This document shows, piece after piece, positions 1 to 11,400 of a stretch of 45,000 nucleotides of DNA. The DNA is from Mesostigma viride. Taxonomy: Eukaryota; Streptophyta; Mesostigmatophyceae; Mesostigmatales; Mesostigmataceae. The position numbers and the translations under genes are program-made. Numbering within the stretch: the stretch's first letter is position 1; every line of letters starts with the position of its first letter. Location: positions 777,888 to 822,887 of the forward strand of contig RPFO01000231.1 in the NCBI GenBank assembly GCA_009746045.1. Direction: 5' to 3'. The notes beneath the pieces are model-generated. The model did not search any database, was not told where the DNA came from, and was given only the letters and a program-made list of their open reading frames with translations.

Positions 1-1809
1 ATTAAAACAAGTAATGCGACTAGACGTGTGCGCGTTCTCAATCTCTGATGCTCTTGTTGGACATTGTGCAAAACATGAAACCGGACTATAGCTAAGACAA
101 TTGGAGTTACTATGCTAAGCATGATCAAGTGACGAGTGTGAAATGAAAGATGTGATCGGCCTACCTAGCTTCTCAATAAGAGAGTCGATAGTCCCCGTCG
201 CCGAGGCCGGCGGGTAAGCAGGAATCGCTGCCTGCATTCTCCCAGGTTTCACATCATAACAGGCATGATTATGGCCGGTATTTTGTCATCCTCTTCAACG
301 ACAGCCATTCTCAAGGTATGAACGTACCACAGAAGACTAAGCCATGGCTGCACCAGAAAAGGCCAAAATGCTTTGCTGCGCGACTAAGCTGCCTCAAATA
401 CTAGGCCTTGTCTTCAGGGCGCGTCAAAATTGCATGCTTTCCTGCCTGTTGGCTCATTTCCGCCATAACTTTGCGGTTGCCTCCGGTCCGTTCTGGCAGC
501 CAACTCCCGCGCGCTAAAATTCCCGGGCTTTTTGTTTTTCCCCCGTTTTGTGCCATCCGCCAGCATATAGCTCGCATGCCGCCAGGCAGGAGGATACCCC
601 CCCCCACACACGTTTAGAATCCCAGGTTTAAGATTCTGAGACCCTGGGTGTGACATCCACTAGTGTCTAGTAGTAGAATGATAGTAGAATAAAATAGATT
701 TAATTAGAGTCGAATCACAGTAGTAAGATTCTTTCAGATCAAGAGCCCTGGATTGATCGGACCCCAATCTTAAACGTGGGGGAGGGGGGGGTGTACCGCT
801 GGAGGCCGAGTCCTCTTGAGTCCAGTGAGTCCACCAGTGCAGCTGACTGAGCTGAGTTAAAATTAGTGGGAGTAGGCAGGGATTAGCAGGGATTACCTAC
901 TGGCTATATTTGGAATAAACGTACACCTATTTACCTGGAAAATTAGTGGGAGTAGGCAGGCGAATTATTAGGCGGAATTATTAGGCGGTGGGAATACTGG
1001 GAAATAACGAAAAAGGCAGAAGCCCTGATATTTTTTACTTGTCAAACCGCAAGTTCCCAAGAGGTTCAACCGGCAGGCCGTGGGCCGTGGCCCGTGGCCG
1101 ATACATAGGCGATAGCCAAGCCTGACGCCTGTTACAGGCTTACAGCAGTGTTTATATTCCCAATCCCAACGGTCCTCGGAAAAACGTCACGTGATTATCG
1201 AATTAGTAGCACTGCTTAGTACAGCTTTGAGCAACTTTCCTCCATTTCTTATTCCCAAATCCTGTGTTTGTGGGTTTATTTCATTCATCCAAAATTGACC
1301 AAACGTTCATTTTGACCGATGCACTGATGCAGCCGGTACGTCATGGTGCCCTAGGTAACTTCACTTTACCTTGCCATGATTGGCCGATTGTGCGGAGTCG
1401 GCTGTCCGCTATTCGCTGTCTGCATTCAGTTTGGACTTGACAAGTCACTGGGCAGGAACAACGCAACGCAACAGAGCGTCTCATTGTATACTCTGAAGCA
1501 TCCTACCGGCGATCTTCTGCGCAGAATCTCCACAGGACTTGCAATTATTTTAACGCTTAGCTTGTCAACCGAAGTCTATTGGCACACTCGTTTTGCTCGG
1601 TGCACAAAGCGGCAGTGCAAAATGCTGTGCCTACGGGTTACGTAAATTCGACTTTCATGGAATACTGCCTGGTTTTGCAATCAAGCGGCCGTTCTTGAGA
1701 TGGCGAGTTTTGCAACCTCCTCACGCAGGTTGCAACGCGGATTGCTGCAGTTGTTGGTTGTCTTCACTGAGTTGGATGTATATAGTGCTTGTTGCTCCTA
1801 ACCATCGCC
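1..1809. other. upstream non-coding region, no supported gene
   Basis: No open frame here shows recognisable protein features; the frames near 401-656 and 1376-1645 are short and compositionally ordinary. There is a short direct repeat (AAAATTAGTGGGAGTAGGCA near 857 and 939) and a small G/C-run patch near 770-795. The last few hundred bases probably contain the promoter and 5' UTR of the gene starting at 1810, but I see no clear core promoter motif. Confidence 0.5.
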
Positions 1810-2429
1810 ATGGATGGGCATCGCCAGTGCTCGTACGGGCGTTGCACCTCCACCAACGCGAAGCTGTTATGTGGCTCGTGTGGTACAGTTGTCTATTGCC
1901 AGAGAAATTGCCAGGCTTCGGACTGGCAAGTCCACAAACGCGAGTGCTCGTCTCCCAGTCTTCGAGACGGCTCGCGCGTTCCGGACGTCTCGCAGCTTAT
2001 GGAAGGCGACCCGTCTCGCGCGGACGTCGTCAGGACCATCCAACGGATCCAGCGCCACATAGCCCGATTTCACATACTCGATACAAGATCTATCCAGTCC
2101 ACGCTGGCAGCCGCCCACCGGCTGTTTCCTGGGCCGGAAGTCCTTCATTTTGTGCAGGGCTTGCTGTCTGCAAGCCTGCAAGAGAAAATGAATGAGACTT
2201 CGAAATATCTCATTTGCTCTCAGTTAGGAAACGGGGAACTCGCCGCGGCTGTCCTATTACGGCTTTGGTACGATGGTCACAAGAAAACAATTCTGCATAT
2301 ACTTACGGGCAAGCTGGTTGCGTTGCTTGCAACTATTTCTACTAGGCTGGCGGTGGGTGACTACGCTGCTGCCGGGCGGTGGGAGCTTTCTTTGAGGGAT
2401 TGGAAGGACGCAGTTTCCTTGGTGCTTAC
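1810..2429 (+). CDS. exon 1: MYND zinc finger and helical region
   Basis: Residues 1-206. Zinc ligands are C7, C12, C21, C24, C30, C34, H42 and C46 in the MYND order, including the typical YC before the fifth ligand. MYND fingers usually bind short proline-rich peptides. The rest is helical and unassigned. The donor GTAAGTAT at 2430 is strong; the exon ends in phase 2. Confidence 0.85.
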
Positions 2430-5400
2430 GTAAGTATAAGTTTAGGTGTATTGCCTTTCACCCATATTATATTGCCTTTCACCCATATTATATGGGTGGG
2501 AATGGGCTGGGGTTTATCCCGATAAGACCAGCACGTTAGCACATGGTTTAGGCTGCGTGGGTTGATAGAATTTCTATTTGTCTATTTAACCGAGCTAGAG
2601 TGCGTGGAGGTTTGTGCATATCATCTGCACGGCCGAGCGTGTCTGTTTAGTTTTTTTCTATGAAGGTGTTGGTGGAGTCTCGAATAGAGCGTTGCTTGAA
2701 TGTCCTTGCATTACACATGGCAAATCGAATAATGGTTATATGAGTTGCCTGTTCAGGAAGCATGTGACGGCGTTAAAAGGCATAAGCAAGGCCCTGGTAA
2801 TGCCTGATGAAGGATCGCCAAAAAGCGAAGTTCTGCACTACATTCTAGGCTTGCGTGCATTCCCTTGGCGCTTCTTTCTGGAATATCATCATATAGGATG
2901 ACCTTTAGGGGAAGGAATTTGTTTTTACTAAAGCCACATTTGGGTATTCAATGTTGAAAACTGGAAACATGTCAAACATGTGTGTTTGCATGGGGGGTGA
3001 ATGGGTGGGGTGGGGTGGGGTGGGTGGTGGGGGGTGGGGTGGGGTGGGGTGGGTGGGGTGGGGTGGGTGGGGTGGGTGGGGTGGGGGGTGGGGTGGGGTG
3101 GGTGGGGTGGGGTGGGTGGGTGGGGTGGGGTGGGGTGGGGTGGGTGGGGTGGGGTGGGTGGGTGGGGTGGTGGGGGTGGGGTGGGTGGGGGGTGGGGTGG
3201 GGTGGGTGGGGGGGTGGGGTGGGTGGGGTGGGGTGGGGTGGGTGGGTGGGGTGGGTGGGGGTGGGTGGGGGGGTGGGGGTGGGGGGGGGCGCGGGTGGTG
3301 ACGCAGGTGCCTGACAAGACCCCCAAGATACGGCACACGCAAGAAACCTACAAGCTTACCTGAAGCTTACCTTCAGTACCTCTCCGCACCTGGAAACATG
3401 GTCTTCGAGGATGAGATCGATCATCACGATTTGCTGCCACAAATACGCGGTTCATGTCTGCTGCCTGTGCTGATGCACGGCGACCTGAACCTGCTCCGTT
3501 GCTACTTGCGTCCGCACGGGGGCACCGGCAGCACCCCCAGCCTCTCCTTTGCTGACTACGGGGTGACTGCGCCGCTGTGGGTCGCGCTGGAGCATGGCAG
3601 GGACCCGGGCATGGTCCGCCAGGTGGCCGCGTGGTGGTCTTTGGAGCAGCGGCAGGGGCAGCTCGCCTGGCGCGGCAGCGGTGAGGGAGAGGATGGCGAT
3701 GATAATGAGTTGATCCATCTCTTGGCGCGCGACAAGCGGTATTGGCCACTGATTGGGGAGATGGTGGAATTAGGGGGACCGGGCTGCATCGACGTGGATG
3801 CGAGGTCTCGGCGGGGCGAACGGGCATTGGAGGCATCGCTTCAACAAGGTCAGCTGGGGAGGGGGGCTGGGGGTAGCGGCGTCATTATTCGTTTTAGAGT
3901 TTTCTAAGTGTTTTCTTTTCTCAAGTGTCTCTTAACTATTCAGTTGTTTGTGATGCTGTGTGTGGAAGCGTTGCTTCATGAAGAGTACTTTTGGGGTGGG
4001 GTGGGATGGGCAATAATAGGAGAAAACAAGGTTACTGTAAATGCGGTTGCTCTAGCAATAGTAGCTGCCAGTATGTGATCAGCAAAGCCTACATGCTTCA
4101 GACCTAGCAGTTTTGGAGCCAGGCTAGGTCTAGTGAGGATGGCTTAGCGCACGGGTGTAAGGATAACCAGCTTGTGCTTGGCGGGGGGGTTCTTGCCGGG
4201 AGACTGTGTTTGTGTCAATGTCTCTTCACAACACCGAACTTTTTTGTAATCTCTCTCCCCCCCCCCCCTCCCCCCCTCCACCTTCCCACCCACCCACCCA
4301 CCCACCCACCACCCCACCCACCCCCCCACCCACCCCACCCCACCCACCCCACCCACCCACCCCACCCCACCCCACCCCACCCCACCCCACCCCACCCCAC
4401 CCACCCCACCCCACCCCACCCCACCCCACCCCACCCCACCCCCCCCCCCCACCCCACCCCACCCCACCCCACCCCACCCCACCCCACCCCACCCCACCCC
4501 ACCCCACCCCACCCACCCCACCCCACCCCACCCCACCCCACCCCACCACCCCACCCCACCCCACCCCACCCCACCCCACCCCACCCCACCCCACCCCACC
4601 CCACCCCACCCCACCCCACCCCACCCCACTCAACCCCACCCCACCCCACCCCACCCCACCCCACCCCACCCCACCCACCACCCGCCCGCCCACCTCCCTA
4701 TCATGCAAACAACATTAAGCAGGCGAGGATGCTGCGGAGCTATCTCTCGCTCTCGTGGGAGCGGGTGCATCCCTCGACATCATCACCAGCCGCCACCCGC
4801 TTCTTGGTTTAGCCCTGGCCGGAAGCAGGGGGGACGCTGCTCCGGCGCAAGAGTTAAGGGCATTAGGAGCTGCATGCTCCAGCAGCGTTATGCCGGAAGG
4901 ACAGCCGGCTGTCGACTATGGAGGTCTGTTCTTGTCTCCGGACAAGGAGCAGCAGGCGGAGGACCTGAGAGGGAGTGGTGGATGGGGAAGTGGCGGGAAG
5001 AACGTGTGCTTGCGGGATGTGGCTGTGGCGATGCTGGCATCTGGACGGCTGAATTTGGAGGCCGAACTGCAGCATGGGGTGGGTGTCGGGTCTCATCACA
5101 TCCGTTCATGTTGAAATGTGCTTATTCATTGTGTCTTCTTCTTTTGTGAGATGTGTGGATCTGTGATTCAATGAAGCCTTATCCCGGAAATGGGTGGGTT
5201 AATGTAGGCAAGGGGGCGGGGGAAGGGAGGGGGAGGAGGGGGAGGGAGGGAGGGGAGGGAGGGAGGAGGGGGAAGGACGAGTTGGAGAGGCAGGTCAGAC
5301 TGGGACATCATCTAGGCGTGAAGCGTGAATGCAGTCGCGTGTGACCGTGCATGTTCGCATGCGCGGTGCATGTGCGGGGGGGTAAGGAGGAGGGCCTCTG

Positions 5401-8400
5401 CTCTGCCTGTTTTTGCGGCTGCGCCCATGCTTTTGTGGGTGGTAGGTGGAGTACCGGCAGGCACTTAAGACTAGGTCCTCACTCCACAGTTATGAGGAGT
5501 CTGACATGTTTGCTGGTCAAATATCTATTAATAATTCCCTGGTCATTTGTCTGTTCTTTCCAGCTTGGTGGTGCCGTCAAGCCCTTTTTTTTTCATGTTC
5601 TGGGCCAATCACAAGCCGGGCACCTATACTAAGTTGCTTCACGGTATCTAGTTATATGCCCAGATGAGCACATTCTGACCACCTAGATCCAGCTGGCTTT
5701 GAAGAGGCATTCGAGAAATCCAATCGCTGACTGCATGCGCGCAAAACTTTGACGCTAGGTGGATTGACGCCTGGCGGATGTTTTCTGATCAGAATACCTC
5801 ATGTTTTATATATGTGTGTGCCACCTCTCATGTCTTATCCATGACCCTGCTATTCCACCTCTCATGTCTTATCCATGACCCTGCTATTCCACCTCTCATG
5901 TCTTATCCATGACCCTGCTATTCCACCTCTCATGTCTTATCCATGACCCTGCTATTCCACCTCTCATGTCTTATCCATGACCCTGCTATTCCACCTCTCA
6001 TGTCTTATCCATGACCCTGCTATTCCACCTCTCATGTCTTATCCATGACCCTGCTATTCCACCTCTCATGTCTTATCCATGACCCTGCTATTCCTGCTTG
6101 TCGGTCATCGTCGTTCGCATTGACGTCATAACCTTCACAATTCAGCTTAGGCACGCGTTGGCACAGTCTTTGTCTTGTCAAATGCTCCTCATTCAATTCG
6201 TGTCGCGGGCGGCATCTGTCCTACCCATGCTGATGTCATCATCCTCCACAGTTGAGGCACGATCCAGCCATCATCCGCTTCCTCCTCTCGCGCCTGAGCC
6301 ATCAGCAAGGCCGGCCGAGCGCGTCCCTGCACGCCGCCCTGGCCAGCTTCCTGGATTACCTCTCAAACACTCGACCACTAGCACCAGAACAAGCACTGGC
6401 AGACGTCTCCTGTCCCAGGTCGAGCGGCGTCCTGGTCATCCAAGGCACCCACCGACGGAGGTGCCACCGTGACTTTGAACCCTGTGCACCGGGAAACATC
6501 GCAACTTACAAGTTGCTGAGCAAAGCGCACATCCGAGAAACCCTCGTGCCCGCGGCCGAGGTCCTCAGGTCCTCCCGACCCAAGTCCTACCGGGCGGTCG
6601 TGGACGCTGTCCAGGCCCTCCTGTGCACGCTCGCGTCCCGCGGTGACGTTCGCCAGCTGGAGGACCTGCTCGCGCACATGGCCGATGCGGTGCCCCCCCT
6701 GGCAGTCACCCTGGAGCACCTGGGGGGGCCGCGGCGGGTCCAGGACCTGGTGGTCAGGGAGACCAACCGGGAGGGCTTTGGTCACTTCGACGCTCACAGT
6801 GACGTTGGTGGTGATGGCGATGGTGATGGCGACGGTGATGGTGATGGTGATGGTAATAAGAACCCCTCAGGTCCGGTAGCCTGCGCTGATGAGGCTGCTG
6901 CTGGTCGCTTAGCCTGTGATGGCAAGGTTATTATGGGTGTGCTGGCGTACGCGGCGGGGTCATACGGAAAGGACGCCAGGCTGGCGTCGCTGTCTCTCTC
7001 CGCAGTGACAGCGGGCGGCATATCTTGCTCCTCTCTGCAACGGCTACTGGACATGGGGGCGGACGCGAGCCGGGTTGGACACTGCGCTGGCCTTGGTACG
7101 TGCGCCAACATGGCTTTTGTGGGTATCCGCTGCCGCCTGCCTTGTATGGCGCCGCCAGTGGGACGGGTACTGCTGGCCATGCGGGTGTGACATGGCAGGT
7201 GGCAAGGTGTGGGTGGATTGGGAGTACGGCGATGATAATGGTAGTGCCCTTTGGTTCGGTTGGAGCTGTATTGGCTACGGTATAACTTTAGACATAGAAT
7301 TTAGTGCTTGCACGTGCCATGACAGGTGTTGTCCATGGATGCATGGCGCATGGCAAGTGACTTGATCATTCGATATGCCTATAGAGCTGCCTTGGCCAAG
7401 TATAAGGCATTAAATTAATCATCTGCTAGTAGGATGTCTACTCGAGCAGCCTATGTTGTCGTTGTCTGTGGGGTTGCTATATGACTTCTGTTACCACATG
7501 GGCAGGATATTGAACGGGGAGACTTGCAGAACTGAAGGGAGCAAAAATCCTGGATTTCAAAAGATGTAGGTCTGTCTGGGACTTACCATGGGGAATATCT
7601 TTTTCGTGTATTGTAGGACATACCAACTTTCTTTCGTGTGAAATGTAGGTTTATTCACTTATAAAGTTTTGACATGCCTTCTAAACTTATGAAATGATAC
7701 AATGATAAACGCCTTTATATCAACGATGTGAAATAGAGTGTTTGTGCCACACCTTGCGCATGTTTTTTGAAGTCCACCTGCAAGGCTAGATGGGTGGGTG
7801 CGTGCATATTTGTGTGCTGGGGGCTGTGTATAGTAGGGATTGAAGGTTCCTCGGACGGACGCAGTACTAACGTGCTTCTAATTAGTTAAAACTTGTGTGC
7901 TCTTGGGCTGGCATGCCATGCCCTTGCGATGGTGGGACAGCTTGAGGTTTGAGGAGGTGGTCGAGTAAAATGATGTGTTGGGAGTTGCTTTTGTTTCATG
8001 AGCACAATTGCATTTCTCATCGGACCCATCCTCATGGGAAGCGTTCTTTACAGTGGGCATGATATTCCCTACTGTATTTATGCCTAGTGCGATTCGAGGA
8101 GGCAAGTGGGCATGATATTCCCTATTTATGCCTAGTGCGATTCGAGGAGGCAAGTGGGCATGATATTCCCTATTTATGCCTAGTGCGATTCGCGGAGGCA
8201 AGTGGGCATGATATTCCCTATTTATGCCTAGTGCGATTCGAGGAGGCAAGTGGGCATGATACCCCCTATTTATGCCTAGTGCGATCAGAGAAGGCATGCT
8301 CGGGACCACTCCGGCTAAGGCGTGGTGCACCCCTGTAGATGCATTTTATTATGGCGCCCAGCGGGGGCTGCCCCTCGGCATGACAGTCGGCTCGGTAGGG

Positions 8401-11400
8401 TCTGCAACGGAGTGTATGTATCTATGGAAGAACAGTTGTGCATTTTCAAACTAGGCTGCCGGCAGGCAGGCAGGGTAGGATGATGACATATGGCAGGCCG
8501 CGCCGCTACATGTCTGTATGGCAACATTTCTTAAACTTGCGCTGTCCTAAACCCCGAGCATGAATTACCTTGTATGTTTGTATAATGGTTATCTATTTGC
8601 ATACGATCCTCGTAATTTCAGCCTATCCCCCTTATTTCCTTGTTATCTATTTGCATACGATCCTCGTAATTTCAGCCTATCCCCCTTATTTCCTATGCCC
8701 CGATCCACGATCCCCCATCCCCGATCCCTTTCCCGCCCCGGCCCCCTCCCCCCGCCCCCCTCCATTTGGAATGAAAACAATTGGAATGAAATTTCACCAC
8801 GTGTGGTGTGGCAGGTGAGCTTCCCCCGCTCCAGGCAGCACTTCGCGAGCGCAACCTCCCCCTCGCGAAACTACTCCTCGATTGTGGCGCCGACGCGAAC
8901 GCGGTGGCGGGGGCCAGGCCCGGCAGGCCAGGGGGCGATTCCACAGCGCTGCACGTAGCGATGGGCAGCAATAGCCTCGAGGGCGTGAGGCTGCTGCTGG
9001 ACAAGGGAGCTCGCGTGGATGCTGCAGGGGATTACCTTGTGGGGCCAGAGACGGATGCCAGAATTATCCAGGTACCAGCGATGTGGGTCGTGTCCATGGT
9101 TCAATTGCGTGGCCAGGTGTGCAGATGTCTAATGCCCGCTGCATGCTATCTCTCATCTCCTGCATTATGTCGATTTTCCGGTCTGTAAAATAATGGAGCT
9201 TGTGCTCGTCGCAGTATAAAGTACGTGTGGTGGCGTTGGGGCAGTGCATGTATCAATCTGTGATGAGTTTGCAAAGGGAGCTCATAACATCTTAAGTGAC
9301 CTCATGACATAATGTGACCTCATGATTCGGGCATAATGTGATTCGGGGTCCCCTCGCGGAGCATATGTAAGATGGTGATGCCTCCATGGCCCACATAGAC
9401 CCTGCATCACGCGATAGCAACCTTTGCGCGTGCTTGCTGATCCCCTCACGGCGGTTGTGCTGCGTGAACTAGTTAGGCCATGGCAGCTATTGACTGCTGG
9501 ACCAAATTTTATTTTATTTTACACAGTAGCATTGATGAAGTGCATTTCACGACCTGCGAATTTCATTAGTTGTCAACAGTACAAACACCTTGTGGCCTGT
9601 TTCAGCGGCGCTCTTCATGTTGTGCAGTTGTGGATGTTGACCCAGTGCGTCCTGTTACCTGTAGCCTTCGAGCTTGATTTGCACAAGTTGCTTGATTTGG
9701 TTCCTTGAACTTTCCCTCATACACGGTTCTGCATGACGAGTGTACAAAATAATAGATATCTTGCTTTTGCCATGTACTTGCTGTGGAGATCGTGCATATG
9801 GGCATTTCTATGATTCTGGAAGAATTCAACACGTGACTCGGCATCCCACTGCATCCGCCTGACCTTCTCAGGGCACAATGACGTACCGACAGCCCCACTC
9901 CAACGGGAAGATCTTTTTCTCCCTGAGTACCGCATGGCACCATCATCATGATGTCCCTCATGCCACATCCTGTTTCCCTGTTGCTTCATTCGCTTCTGGG
10001 CTCCACCTGCCCCGCAAACCTGGCTGAACCGCGGTCTGGTTTTCTGGGTGTCAACTGCGGCACGGTCCCCCCGTTTAATTGGGGGACCAAATGCCAGCTT
10101 CTATCAGTGGCGCGCGACAAAGCGATGCGGGAGCAGAGGGAGGAAGAGGAGAGGAAGAAAGCGGAGGCGGAGGAGGTACAAAGGCAAGAGAGCCTCAGGG
10201 AGGAGGCGGAGGCCGCCGAGAGGCAAAAGGTGGCGGACGCCCAGGCAGCGAGCCGCGCAGCCAAGGCTGAAGCCGCCAGAATAAAAGCAGAGGCAGACGC
10301 CGCGGCTGCCGAGGAGGCACGGGAGAAGGAGAGGAGAGTCAAGGAGAGCGAAGCCAGGGCGGTGACAGCGGCCAGGATGAGCAAGGCGGAGAAGAGGGTG
10401 GCCGAGGAGGTCGCGAGGAAACCGAATGTGGTGGCACCGGGTAGGGCACCGATGTCCCCCAGGGGTGGGGGCCATGGTGGGGGTGAGGATGATGCCGGGC
10501 TGGGGGGTGGGGGCGCAGCTTCCAGGGGTAGCGTAAAGGCCTTGCAGGACCACCTTTTTACTTCTCCTAGTGCAGCGGACCTGGGTGAGGGCGGCGGGAC
10601 GTCAGCAGCAGCAGCGGGACCGGTGCCTGTGCTAGAGACAGGTTTCTCCGACACTACACGGGCTGCCAGTGGCTCCATGAGCCCTGCGCAAGCTGGCATT
10701 TCCGCACGTACCCACACGGCTCCAACAGGCGATCCTGCTTGCTTTATCCCTTGTGGTGTGGCGCCTCGACCCGTGACGGCGGCGGGACCAGGCGGCGCGT
10801 CCCTGAGTGATAGAAGCAGTGGACAAGTTAGCACTAGCGCTGGAAATGGCGGCGATGATGACGGTGATGACGGTGATGATGATGATGACGACGATGGTAG
10901 TAGCAGCGAGGAAGAGGATGAAAGGGTCGCGGCTGCAATGTCAAAGGGGAAAGGCAAAGGCGTTGCTGATGAGCCTAGTAATCGTGACATGTCGGGATCA
11001 AGCCGTTTCACCGCGAGAGAGGCGTTGTCATCTTTCGACTGGGACTCCATGCCCTGGGAACTGGAGATCACGCCCACCGCACGTGACGAGTGGCAGCAGT
11101 TGGACGCAGGTCTCCAGCCGGCACTGGGGGCCACCCTGGCAAAGCTGGCCAGGGGCCGGTGGGTGACAGGCCGCAGCGCTAAGCTGGCAGCGCCTGTGAG
11201 CTGGCCGGGGCTGCCGCCAGGTGTCGCGCTCATGGTCGCTCGGTTCAGCAAGCGGCATGGCGGCGGGCGGGTGCTATGGGAGAAGGCGGTGAGGGCATGG
11301 CCCGGCCTTTTGCTGATGGGGTTGGGGTTGGGGTTGGGGTTGGGGTTGGGGTTGGGGTTGGGGTTGGGGTTGGGGTTGGGGTTGGGGTTGGGGTTGGGGT

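Larger units (their letters stand above)
7096..8814 (+). other. intron 4
   Basis: Long intron with a probable decayed copy of the exon 4 end at about 7256-7285, a 48-bp array at 8053-8297 and a 53-bp duplication at 8589-8694. No gene is supported inside it. The acceptor AG is at 8813-8814. Confidence 0.7.

Noticed and set aside
1593-2195. 200-codon plus-strand frame overlapping exon 1
   Set aside because: Shadow frame; the MYND-bearing frame has the zinc ligands, a good start context and a strong donor.
2905-4812. Pro/His/Thr- and Gly/Val/Trp-rich open frames
   Set aside because: Produced by the (TGGGG)n and (CCCCA)n arrays; the arrays lie between phase-matched exons.
7075-7365. Alternative frame reading LDTALALV at the end of exon 4, ankyrin-like
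   Set aside because: The main frame keeps the phase with exon 5, and exon 5 supplies the expected ankyrin unit; the alternative would break the phase.
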